DNA of 64,000 bases from positions 122,045-186,044 of the forward strand of contig CADCJX010000006.1 of assembly GCA_902801885.1 (NCBI GenBank), read 5' to 3'. The translations under genes were made by a program, and so were the position numbers. The DNA is from an uncultured Bacteroidia bacterium. Lineage in GTDB: Bacteria; Bacteroidota; Bacteroidia; Bacteroidales; UBA932. The notes beneath the pieces were generated by a model, which was not told the origin of the DNA, made no database searches, and saw nothing but the letters and a program-made list of their open reading frames with translations. Positions 7,619 to 16,337 of this stretch are shown here, piece after piece. The stretch's first letter is position 1. Each line of letters begins with the position of its first letter.

Positions 7619-10600
7619 TTCACAAGTTCAAAGTCCTGACGGTGAGGCATTGCAGGATTCTTGGCATACATCCTGGAAGCCACCTGGTACATACCTGTCT
7701 TGTCGGGGACGAAGGATGTCCGGTACTTTGCAATCCCATCGTTGAAATCTACCACTTCGTATTCGAATCTTTCCTGGATATGAAGCTTCTGCTTGCGGTC
7801 GGTAGTGGCGAGTATCAATTCGACTCCGATGTCCTCAGGAGAAAGGTCTCCGAGATTGAGGACAACCTCCTCGTTCAGGCTGTTGTGCATCGAAAGACTG
7901 TATGACGGGTCTAGCTGGGTGTGGGAGATAACCTCGATGTTCTTCCACTCACGGCGCAACTTCTTCTTCCAGGCGGAAATGCGGCGGGCAAGCCTGTAGT
8001 CATCGGAGACTATTTCCCCAGCACGCGCTGCCTGGGGCACATAGTACTGGTTCACATAGTCGGTCAACATCCTGTTGGTGGTGAAGTTGCTCGCAACCTT
8101 GGCTATGGTGTTCTTGATATAGCTGACCCAGACTGGAGAGAGGCCTGAAGACTTGTCGACTTCGTAATAAGCAGGAGCGATCTCGTTTTCAATGATCGTG
8201 TAGATAGTGGCAGCATCCAGTTCATTCTGGTACCTCTGGTCGTCATAGGACCTTTCACGAGGGAGGGCCCAGCCGGCACCTTCCTTGTAACCCTCTACCC
8301 ACCAGCCATCAAGTACTGAGAAATGCATGACGCCGTTCATGGAAGCCTTCTCACCGGAAGTACCTGAAGCTTCCTGAGGCCTGGTAGGATTGTTCATCCA
8401 GACATCAACTCCCTGGACAAGTCTCTTTGCCAGACGGATGTCGTAACCGGGAACAAAGACAATCTTTCCGATGAAACGGTCCTGCTTGGAGATCTCCACA
8501 ATCCTCTTGATCAGGTCCTGTCCGGCCTTGTCGGCAGGATGCGCCTTCCCGGCGAACAGGAACTGGACGGGACGTTCGGGATTGTTGACTATAGCATCAA
8601 GCCTGTCGAGATCGGTAAACAGGAGGGTACCCCTCTTGTAGGTAGCGAAACGGCGGGCGAAACCTATCGTGAGTACGTCATCCCTGAGATTCTCCTTGAT
8701 GGCCACGATCTGGCTTGGAGAATAGTGGTTGCAGGATGCAGGATCCGAGATAATTTCCTTGACGACCTTGATAAGCCGTTCCTTCAAGGTCTTCCTCGTC
8801 TCCCAAACTTCCTTGTCTGAAACCTTGTAGATTCCGTCGAAGCAGGACTTATCGTAGTGATGTGTCTTGAATTCGGGGCCGAAGACCCTGGAATGAATCT
8901 TCTGCCACTCGGCAGCAGTCCATGTAGGATAGTGGACTCCGTTGGTGACATAGCTGATGAACAGTTCCTCGGGAAGGTAACCAGGATACATCCTGCTGAA
9001 GATATCCTTGCTCACCTCGCCATGCAGCCAGGAAACTCCATTGACATTCTGGGAGAGGCTGGATGCAAGGAAACTCATGCTGAACTTCTCATGCTGGTCG
9101 GATCCGTCCGGTTTGCCCAAAGCCATCATGGTCTCCCAGTCGACCTTGAGTCTCTGGGGATAGTGGCCGATGTATTTCCTGAGCAGTCCTTCGTCGAAGG
9201 AGTCATGGCCGGCGGGAACGGGCGTGTGGGTAGTGAACAGGGACGAAGCCTTTACCACCTCGACTGCTTCTCCGAAATCAAGGTTGTCCTCCTGGACCAG
9301 TTCCCTCAACCTCTCGAGACCGGTAAATGCAGCATGTCCTTCGTTGCAATGATAGATCTGAGGATTTATTCCGAGGTTCCTGAGAGCCCTTATTCCACCT
9401 ACACCCAGAAGGAGTTCCTGCTTCAGGCGATTCTCCCAGTCACCACCGTAAAGATGGTAGGTTACCTGGCGGTCTTCTGGAATGTTGGCCTCATAGTCGG
9501 TGTCAAGAAGGTACAGGTCAGTACGTCCCACGGCAACTTTCCAGATCCTGGCTGTAATGTTTCTTCCAGGGAAGGCCACGCTGGCAGTCATCCAGTTGCC
9601 TGAGGAATCGAGTACAGGTTCGGCCGGGATCTTGGTGAAGTCCTGGGCATCGTACTGGGCTACCTGCTCTCCCTGGCCGGTAAGGACCTGGGTGAAATAG
9701 CCGTACCTGTAGAGGAAACCGACGGCTACGAGGTTGACGTTCATGTCGCTCGTCTCCTTGAGATAGTCACCGGCGAGGATTCCGAGGCCTCCGGAATAGA
9801 TCTTGAGTGATGTGTCGAGACCGTACTCCATGCAGAAGTAGCCGATCATGGGATCGGTACGTTCTGCCTTGAGAGCCATGTAGGCATTGAACTCGTTCAT
9901 CACACTCTTGTAATTTCCCATGAAATCCTCGTCCTTGGCAAGAGCCTTGAACCTCTTGAGACTCACTATGTCCAAAAGGGCCATAGGATTGTGTTTGGTG
10001 TCATGCCATACATCTGAATCGATGGATTTGAACAGGGACTTGGCAGATTCGTTCCAACACCACCATAGGTTCTTGGAAAGGGTTTCGAGTCCAGAGATCG
10101 CATCGGGAAGATGACGGGTCACCATCACGCTCTTCCATGCAGGGTTATTGATTTCTATCTTGTTGTAAGCCATTGATCTGTCTTTGTTAAGTTCATCGGG
10201 GAATGCCCCCTTGGAAGCCACCACCTTGCCCAGGGCTATCGAATAAGCTTCCTTGTAATACTTTATCTGGTTCTCCCAGAGGGCAATGGTGGAAATGTCC
10301 TGCGCGGAGGCCATCATGGCCTTCCTGCCATCGTCGTCGAGGGCCGCTATTTCCTTCACTCTCTCTACCACTCCGTCGACCACTTGGAAATAATTGGTAT
10401 CATTCCTCTCAAGAACCGTGAGTCCTGGATGCTCTTTCCCGTAATGGGAACGGACCCATTTCCCGAAACCGGAAAGACTTGTGGTCAGGGAAGGAATCCT
10501 GAACGCCAGGCTCTCCAGAGGGGTGTATCCCCAAGGCTCGTAATATGAAGGGAAGAGGGTGAGATCCAGACCGACCAGAAGGTCATAGTAGGTCTTGTTG

Positions 10601-11847
10601 AAAACCCCGTCGTTGCCGTTGAGGTAGGAAGGGATGAAATAGACCTTGACACGGCTGCCCTTGGAGTTGTTGAAGCCGAGTTCCCTGAAACGGCGTGTAA
10701 TGACATCCGACCAGGGATCCATCAGGTAATGCGAGGTCTGGGTAGTGTAGTCTGACTTGTTTCCGGCCAGTTTGGCCACCAGGTCCTTGTCAGCACCGTT
10801 GTGGCCTGAAGGAATCATGATGAAGGCCTGGATGTCACGGCCTGCCGGATCGGTGTCGGAAAGTTTCTTGAGAGCATCGATGAAAACATCGATACCCTTG
10901 TTCCTATATTCATAGCGTCCGCCTATTCCTATGAGGATGGCATCCTTCGAGACCGATTCGCCGGACATGGCGGCGGCGACCTCTATCAGCCTCGCCCTCG
11001 CAGCCTTGCGCTTTTCTTCAAAGAGTTCTGGTGTGGAAGGTGTGAAGCTGTTCTCGAATCCATTGGGAGTCACCACATCTACAGGACGACCGAGGAAATG
11101 CTCGCATTCCCTGGCCGTGATCTCGCTTACAGTAGTGAAAGCATCGGCATTCTGCGCGGAGATCTTCTCGATTGAGTGCCTGGCGACCACCCCGAACTGC
11201 TGGGCCTTCTGGTCTCCGTCATAGACCTCCATGGAATCATAGAGAGGCAGGTTGTTACCTGCAAGGCAGCGTCCCATCACGGTGGCATGGGTGGTGAAGA
11301 CCGTTGCTACAGGAAGTTCCGTACTCTTCAGATAAAGAAGTCCGGAACCGGTCTGCCACTCGTGGAACTGGGCCACGACCTTGTCAGAAGCATTGAGGTT
11401 GAAGCGGTAGAAACTCTCGATCACATGTCCGGCAGCATAACCGAAGAGGACATTCTCCTTGTAGTCCCAGTTGCCGGTGATGGAATCCACCCTGAAACGC
11501 TTCCAGTATTCGGTCAGGATGTCATCCTGCCTGGTAAGGTACTGTTTGAAGTCCACCAGAATCGCGATGGGCTTGCCAGGGACATTCCACCTTCCAAGCC
11601 GTACCCTGATTCCTTCAGAGGCGGCCTGGGCTTTCCATAGAGTGTAAAGGTGATTATCTTCTATGAAATCCGGATTGCTTTCGGTGTCCATCCAGACATC
11701 CGGTCCGATCAGAATGTGGTGCTTGTGGAGTTGCTGCTTGAGAAAGAGGGACTTAGTTGCGATCACTGTGTAGATGCCTCCAACCTTGTTGCAGACTTCC
11801 CAGCTGACTTCGAACAAGTAGTCCGGATTGATCAGTTCTTTTGTCAT
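7609..11847 (-). CDS. glycogen synthase (GT3)-glycogen phosphorylase (GT35) fusion
   Basis: A 1412-residue bifunctional protein. Residues 1 to about 550 are a GT3 (eukaryotic-type, UDP-glucose) glycogen synthase: opening FEVSWEVCNKVGGIYTVI, an AQFHEWQTG segment, and the E-x7-E motif YYEPWGYTPLES with Glu437 and Glu445. From about residue 559 (MAYNKIEINNPAWKSV) a full GT35 alpha-glucan phosphorylase follows, with MEYGLDTSLKIYSGGLG, FTTHTPVPAGHDSF and the pyridoxal-phosphate site EASGTSGEKASMNG (Lys1167). Each half matches the usual length of a stand-alone enzyme (about 550 and 850), so this looks like a stop-codon-loss fusion of adjacent genes. It joins chain extension and phosphorolysis in one chain. 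ATGA overlap with the GH57 gene upstream. Confidence 0.93.
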   Translation of the reverse strand: MTKELINPDYLFEVSWEVCNKVGGIYTVIATKSLFLKQQLHKHHILIGPDVWMDTESNPDFIEDNHLYTLWKAQAASEGIRVRLGRWNVPGKPIAILVDFKQYLTRQDDILTEYWKRFRVDSITGNWDYKENVLFGYAAGHVIESFYRFNLNASDKVVAQFHEWQTGSGLLYLKSTELPVATVFTTHATVMGRCLAGNNLPLYDSMEVYDGDQKAQQFGVVARHSIEKISAQNADAFTTVSEITARECEHFLGRPVDVVTPNGFENSFTPSTPELFEEKRKAARARLIEVAAAMSGESVSKDAILIGIGGRYEYRNKGIDVFIDALKKLSDTDPAGRDIQAFIMIPSGHNGADKDLVAKLAGNKSDYTTQTSHYLMDPWSDVITRRFRELGFNNSKGSRVKVYFIPSYLNGNDGVFNKTYYDLLVGLDLTLFPSYYEPWGYTPLESLAFRIPSLTTSLSGFGKWVRSHYGKEHPGLTVLERNDTNYFQVVDGVVERVKEIAALDDDGRKAMMASAQDISTIALWENQIKYYKEAYSIALGKVVASKGAFPDELNKDRSMAYNKIEINNPAWKSVMVTRHLPDAISGLETLSKNLWWCWNESAKSLFKSIDSDVWHDTKHNPMALLDIVSLKRFKALAKDEDFMGNYKSVMNEFNAYMALKAERTDPMIGYFCMEYGLDTSLKIYSGGLGILAGDYLKETSDMNVNLVAVGFLYRYGYFTQVLTGQGEQVAQYDAQDFTKIPAEPVLDSSGNWMTASVAFPGRNITARIWKVAVGRTDLYLLDTDYEANIPEDRQVTYHLYGGDWENRLKQELLLGVGGIRALRNLGINPQIYHCNEGHAAFTGLERLRELVQEDNLDFGEAVEVVKASSLFTTHTPVPAGHDSFDEGLLRKYIGHYPQRLKVDWETMMALGKPDGSDQHEKFSMSFLASSLSQNVNGVSWLHGEVSKDIFSRMYPGYLPEELFISYVTNGVHYPTWTAAEWQKIHSRVFGPEFKTHHYDKSCFDGIYKVSDKEVWETRKTLKERLIKVVKEIISDPASCNHYSPSQIVAIKENLRDDVLTIGFARRFATYKRGTLLFTDLDRLDAIVNNPERPVQFLFAGKAHPADKAGQDLIKRIVEISKQDRFIGKIVFVPGYDIRLAKRLVQGVDVWMNNPTRPQEASGTSGEKASMNGVMHFSVLDGWWVEGYKEGAGWALPRERSYDDQRYQNELDAATIYTIIENEIAPAYYEVDKSSGLSPVWVSYIKNTIAKVASNFTTNRMLTDYVNQYYVPQAARAGEIVSDDYRLARRISAWKKKLRREWKNIEVISHTQLDPSYSLSMHNSLNEEVVLNLGDLSPEDIGVELILATTDRKQKLHIQERFEYEVVDFNDGIAKYRTSFVPDKTGMYQVASRMYAKNPAMPHRQDFELVKWL

Positions 11848-13082
11848 TTAGTCTTTTTCTTTTTTACTGGTTTACGGACAGGTTCCTGTCCGGAGGTTGC
11901 GACGGCATCATCAATCCTGAGGATGAAGTCGCTGAGGGCATTCATATAGTTGATGAATGCCTCGTAGGGGGTGTTGTAGGGGTTGAAATAACGGTGCACT
12001 TCCCCGTCGGAGAAGAACTTGGTGCTCATGTAATAGAGGTGGTCGCTCTCCTGGAGATGGCCGAACTCTTCCCATAGGACAGGATTATTCAGAAGGGCGA
12101 GCTTCTCCGACTGCTCGTAGAGCTTGTTGAAAGCATCCTGCTGCAGCTCGTTGCCAAGCCAGGCGGTAACGTCCCTTTCTTCATCAGCCCAAGAGATCGG
12201 ATCGGGCACGTCTATTTCTGCGATGGCCTTGTACTTGCGAGTAGCGGCGGAAGGAGTGGTGAATTCGAAAGAACCATCACCCAAGACCACGTCAGGAAGG
12301 TAACGCATGAAATCGAAGATGCCGGAAGACTCCCTCTGATGCTCTCCGAAAGTTTCGTAGTCCATGAAGAGATTGATAATGTCTCCGTCGGCTGCCTTGA
12401 GCCAGGAAAGGAACTTCTCACCAGTCAGAGGCCAGTTGTCCCAACCCCTGTCGGAAAACCGGAAAGCGATGTCGTCACTCAGTGAATAGTTCCTCAGCAG
12501 AAGCTTGAGGCGATTCTCCAGGGGATCGGTGTAAACATAGTCAGGACTCTTCCATCCAAGGATATGCTTGGCACCTTCAGTCAGCATGGTCTTGAAACCA
12601 AGGGAATAAACCATCCTTCCTATGGAGTCGGAATAGATCATCTCCGTGTTGCGGAAGGCTTTCGGAGTAACTCCGAAATGGTCTTCGATCGTCTTGACAT
12701 GCTTTTCGACCTGGTGCTTGAACTCACCTTCGCTGGCAAGGGAAGACAGGGAGTGGTAATAGGTCTCGGCAAGGAACTCGACATTGCCCGTTGCGGCGAG
12801 CTCCCTGAAAGAGTCGACCACTTCAGGTTCGTACCTGTCGAATTGTTCAAGGGCGGAGCCTGTTATGGAGAAGGTCACCTTGAAGGCACCTCCGTGTTTT
12901 TTGATAAGGTCCAGCAGAATCCTGTTCATGGGAAGGTAGCATCTTTGTGCCACCCTGTGAAGGATGGTCCTGTTGGTGAAGTCATCGTAGTAATGGGAAT
13001 CCTTGCCGATATCGAAGAACCGGTACAGTCTCAGCCTGGTAGGCTGATGGACTTGGAAATACAAACAGATGCTCTTTTTCAT
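11844..13082 (-). CDS. GH57 family alpha-glucan hydrolase/transferase
   Basis: A 412-residue GH57 enzyme without signal peptide. The conserved GH57 regions appear in order: FQVHQPTR (region 1), GNVEFLAETYYHSL (region 2), FRNTEMIYSD with the likely nucleophile Glu147 (region 3), and FMDYETFGEH with the likely acid/base Asp241 (region 4). GH57 members include alpha-amylases, 4-alpha-glucanotransferases and branching enzymes; the short length and Bacteroides counterparts suggest an intracellular alpha-amylase acting on glycogen or maltodextrin. The C-terminus is lysine-rich (KPVKKKKTK). Its stop overlaps the start of the synthase-phosphorylase gene (ATGA). Confidence 0.9.
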   Translation of the reverse strand: MKKSICLYFQVHQPTRLRLYRFFDIGKDSHYYDDFTNRTILHRVAQRCYLPMNRILLDLIKKHGGAFKVTFSITGSALEQFDRYEPEVVDSFRELAATGNVEFLAETYYHSLSSLASEGEFKHQVEKHVKTIEDHFGVTPKAFRNTEMIYSDSIGRMVYSLGFKTMLTEGAKHILGWKSPDYVYTDPLENRLKLLLRNYSLSDDIAFRFSDRGWDNWPLTGEKFLSWLKAADGDIINLFMDYETFGEHQRESSGIFDFMRYLPDVVLGDGSFEFTTPSAATRKYKAIAEIDVPDPISWADEERDVTAWLGNELQQDAFNKLYEQSEKLALLNNPVLWEEFGHLQESDHLYYMSTKFFSDGEVHRYFNPYNTPYEAFINYMNALSDFILRIDDAVATSGQEPVRKPVKKKKTK

Positions 13083-13088
13083 GGCTTT

Positions 13089-14378
13089 TTATTTTATGAC
13101 GGATTCATAGACTTTCTTCATCTTCGCCGCAGCATGGTTCCATTTGAGGCGATTGACCTCTTCATAACCTTCCTTTGCGGCAAAGTCTGCAAGAGCTGGA
13201 TACTTGAGCAGGGCGTAGATGTCGTCCGCCATCGCGTCGACATCCCAGAAATCAACCTTGAATGCATACTTGAGGACTTCAGCAGCTCCGCTCTGGTTGG
13301 AAATGATCGAAGGGACATTGCTTCTCATGGCCTCAAGGGGAGAAATACCGAAAGGCTCGGAGACAGACGGCATGATGTACACATCGGACAAAGCGAACAT
13401 CTTCTGTACATCGGTGCCACGCAGGAAACCGGTGAAATGGAAACGGTCCGAAATGCCCAGGCGGGCAGCATGGCGGATGCAACGATTCATCATGTCTCCA
13501 CTGCCAGCCATGACGAAATGGACGTGGTCGGTCCTCTTCAAGACCTTGGCAGCCGCTTCGATGAAATATTCAGGTCCCTTCTGGAATGTGATCCTCCCGA
13601 GGAAGGTGACGACCTTGTCTTTCAGTCCCCTCTCTACCTGAAGGTTCTCCCTTCCGCTGAAATCCACGGCATTGTGTACGGTCACAACCTTGTCAGGGGA
13701 GATTCCGTACTTGTTTATGACTATGTTGCGGGTCAGGTCGCTGACTGCAATGACCTTGTCCGCTGCCTCCATTCCCCTCTTCTCTATGTCGAAGACCCGG
13801 GTGTCGATCATGTCCTCTGTCCCTCGGTCGAATGAGGTGGCATGGACATGGACCACGAGAGGTTTGCCGGTAAGTTCCTTCGCAGCTATTCCTGCCAGAT
13901 AGGTCAGCCAGTCATGGGCATGGATGAGGTCGAACTCGTCCTTGTGCTCCATGGCTATAGTACCACCTACCATAGCATAACGCGCTACCTCTTCCATGAG
14001 GTTGGAACCATACTTCCCTGAGAAACGGAACTTTTCACCTACATGCTTTTCCGTCGACTCTTCGCGAAGCCTCTTTTCCGCTTCCACCATCTCATGGAAC
14101 TGCTCAGGATCCACGTAAGGGATCATGTTCGTCCCGACCTTCATGAACTTTACCATATTCACGAAATCATCGACAGAAGAACTCGTGGAGACCACGGGGA
14201 CGTCGCTGGCGTTGATGATGGTAGCGACACTGCCGTCCTCATCGCCTGAAGCCGAAGGCATCACGAATATGGTCTGGACCCCGTTTTCGGCAAGGCCCTT
14301 GACGATGCCATAGCAAGCAGTTCCAAGACCGCCTGCGATGTGGGGAGGAAACTCCCATCCGAACATCAAGACTCTCAT
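13089..14378 (-). CDS. GT4 family glycosyltransferase (glycogen synthase-like)
   Basis: A 429-residue GT-B glycosyltransferase. The N-terminal glycine-rich acceptor region reads FGWEFPPHIAGGLGTACYG, typical of glycogen/starch synthase-like folds; a central DLIHAHDWLTYL follows; the C-terminal donor domain has FLGRITFQKGPEYFIEA and the E-x7-E motif SEPFGISPLEAM. It lies between the debranching enzyme and GH57 genes, as in Bacteroides glycogen clusters. A glucosyl donor (ADP- or UDP-glucose) is inferred, not shown. Its start overlaps the debranching enzyme stop (ATGA). Confidence 0.88.
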   Translation of the reverse strand: MRVLMFGWEFPPHIAGGLGTACYGIVKGLAENGVQTIFVMPSASGDEDGSVATIINASDVPVVSTSSSVDDFVNMVKFMKVGTNMIPYVDPEQFHEMVEAEKRLREESTEKHVGEKFRFSGKYGSNLMEEVARYAMVGGTIAMEHKDEFDLIHAHDWLTYLAGIAAKELTGKPLVVHVHATSFDRGTEDMIDTRVFDIEKRGMEAADKVIAVSDLTRNIVINKYGISPDKVVTVHNAVDFSGRENLQVERGLKDKVVTFLGRITFQKGPEYFIEAAAKVLKRTDHVHFVMAGSGDMMNRCIRHAARLGISDRFHFTGFLRGTDVQKMFALSDVYIMPSVSEPFGISPLEAMRSNVPSIISNQSGAAEVLKYAFKVDFWDVDAMADDIYALLKYPALADFAAKEGYEEVNRLKWNHAAAKMKKVYESVIK

Positions 14379-16321
14379 TTCTGATCCTCCTTGTATTTTG
14401 CAATCATGTAGTCCACCATCAACAGGGCGGAAGTACTGAGGGCCGATGAAATGGCCCCGTGAGGCTCATGAGGCGGGTCTCCGTCGTAAAGTTCGGAGAA
14501 TGCACCCACGCCATGCTTGTTGAGATCCTCGTAGAAACCTTCCACAAGCCATTCGGCCTTCTTTATGAAAGATGCTCCCTTCATGCGGAAACACACCCAG
14601 ATATAGGGTGCCAGGAGGAAAACCCTTGTACTGCCTCCATGGTAGGCAAGGTCCCTTTCGTGCTGGGTACCCTCGTAGACTCCCTTGTAGTCGATGCTGC
14701 GGGGCGAAAGCGTACGGATACCTCTCCTGGTCACCAGTTCGTTGTCGATCACATGAAGAACCGAACTCGCCACCTCGGGATCGACCGGCATGTCCTCTTC
14801 CACAAGGGCATAGAGCATGTTCGGCCGGACCTCCATGTGCTGACCGGAATTATCCACATAGTCAGCGAGGTACCCCGCCCTGGGATTCCAGAACACAGGC
14901 TGGAAGTTCTCCTTGACAAGGTTACGGATTCCGGTCCATCTCTCGATGAACTCCTTGTCCTTGCCTCCGCCATATCTTTTCTCCATGTCGAGTGTAATGG
15001 AGATCGAATGGTACCAGAAAGAATTGGTCTCTACCTGATAACCAGCCCTTTCTGTAACCGGACGACCGTCGATGTAGGCATTCATCCAGGACAGTGCCCA
15101 GCCTTCCATCTGTGCCCAGAGCAGGCCGTTGGGTTGCATGGCCACCTCTGCCCTTCTTCCGGGCAGGTAGCTTTCCAGGATACCCTTCAAGGTCGGACCG
15201 TACTTTTTCCAGACAGCCTTTCCGTCGCCGCCGAAGTCAATGTACTGCTTCAGGGCTCCCGCCAGTCTCAGAGGAGCCTCAACCTGGGTGGTCCTGTGGA
15301 AAAGCCTTTCCGGCTCATCGGCGATCAGGTTGTCTATGACGGCTTCGAAAGAGGCCTTGTCGCCGGTGGCGCAAAGAGTCAGGCCGGGAGCTGCCATGAT
15401 CGACTCACGGAGCAGGCCGGTGTACATCCAGGAGAAACCAGCTGTGATCTGCTTGCGGCCTCCCCGGTTCTGGATCAGCAGATCCGCACAACGTACAAGC
15501 TGGTCATGGAAAGATGTAACAGGCGGAATCTTTGCCAGAAGGGAGTCGAAGCGGCGCCTGAGCCCGGAGGGATTCATCTCTGACACGGAGGCTGAGAATA
15601 TGATTGATTCACCTTCCTTCATCTCTGCCTCGAAATGACCCGGAACATACAGGTCCTCCATGCAGTCGAAACCACGTCTGTACTCGTCTGAGTAGGTTAC
15701 TCCTTTGTACCAGCACGGAGTCTGGACAAACCTTACATCCTTGGTGTTGAACTGGAGGTTCAAGTCAGGAAAACCCTCATAAAGCTTCCATGCCATGCCT
15801 CCCTTGACTTCCCAACCTTCCGTCCTTGCATCGGGATTCTCCCTTGTCAGGGCATGGATGTCGCGGAAAGCAAGGAACGGCGTGAGAAGCAGACGCTCCT
15901 TCGCAGGTGAACTGACCATCTCATACTTGACCATTACCTGGTCGGCATCGGGGACAAGCATGATGGTTTTCGTGAATATGGTACTTCCGATCCTGTAAGT
16001 AATCTTAGGAACTGGATCCGCTTCGAAATCAATGATGTACTTGTGTCCCCTGGGCTCGTAGATGTCACCGTAGCAATGGATGCCAAGGTTGAACTGCTTT
16101 CCTCCCAGGATAAGGCTCTCGTCCATGGAGGAAAGCAGAAGGTGCTTCTTCCCTCCGAAATTGTCTACCGGCACGGCCAGGAGGCCATGGTAACGCCTGG
16201 TGTTGCAAGTCACTATGGAAGTGTTGCAATAGGCTCCGGTCTTGTTGGCGCTGATGATCTCCCTCTTAAGGGAATATGAGAGGTTCACCAGCTCGGACTT
16301 GTTGAATTTCAGAAAAGCCAT
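14375..16321 (-). CDS. glycogen debranching enzyme (amylo-alpha-1,6-glucosidase)
   Basis: A 648-residue cytoplasmic debranching enzyme. The N-terminal GDE_N-type domain has NKTGAYCNTSIVTCNTRRYHGLL and the C-terminal (alpha/alpha)6 domain has ADEPERLFHRTTQVEAPLRL, AQMEGWALSWMNAY and DGDPPHEPHGAISSALSTSA. It hydrolyses alpha-1,6 branches left after phosphorylase action. The start MAFLKFNKSELVNLSYS is preferred; a longer reading would start inside the glgB gene. It is 16 bases downstream of glgB and overlaps the GT4 gene by four bases. Confidence 0.93.
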   Translation of the reverse strand: MAFLKFNKSELVNLSYSLKREIISANKTGAYCNTSIVTCNTRRYHGLLAVPVDNFGGKKHLLLSSMDESLILGGKQFNLGIHCYGDIYEPRGHKYIIDFEADPVPKITYRIGSTIFTKTIMLVPDADQVMVKYEMVSSPAKERLLLTPFLAFRDIHALTRENPDARTEGWEVKGGMAWKLYEGFPDLNLQFNTKDVRFVQTPCWYKGVTYSDEYRRGFDCMEDLYVPGHFEAEMKEGESIIFSASVSEMNPSGLRRRFDSLLAKIPPVTSFHDQLVRCADLLIQNRGGRKQITAGFSWMYTGLLRESIMAAPGLTLCATGDKASFEAVIDNLIADEPERLFHRTTQVEAPLRLAGALKQYIDFGGDGKAVWKKYGPTLKGILESYLPGRRAEVAMQPNGLLWAQMEGWALSWMNAYIDGRPVTERAGYQVETNSFWYHSISITLDMEKRYGGGKDKEFIERWTGIRNLVKENFQPVFWNPRAGYLADYVDNSGQHMEVRPNMLYALVEEDMPVDPEVASSVLHVIDNELVTRRGIRTLSPRSIDYKGVYEGTQHERDLAYHGGSTRVFLLAPYIWVCFRMKGASFIKKAEWLVEGFYEDLNKHGVGAFSELYDGDPPHEPHGAISSALSTSALLMVDYMIAKYKEDQK

Positions 16322-16337
16322 ATATTCGTTCAATCTA

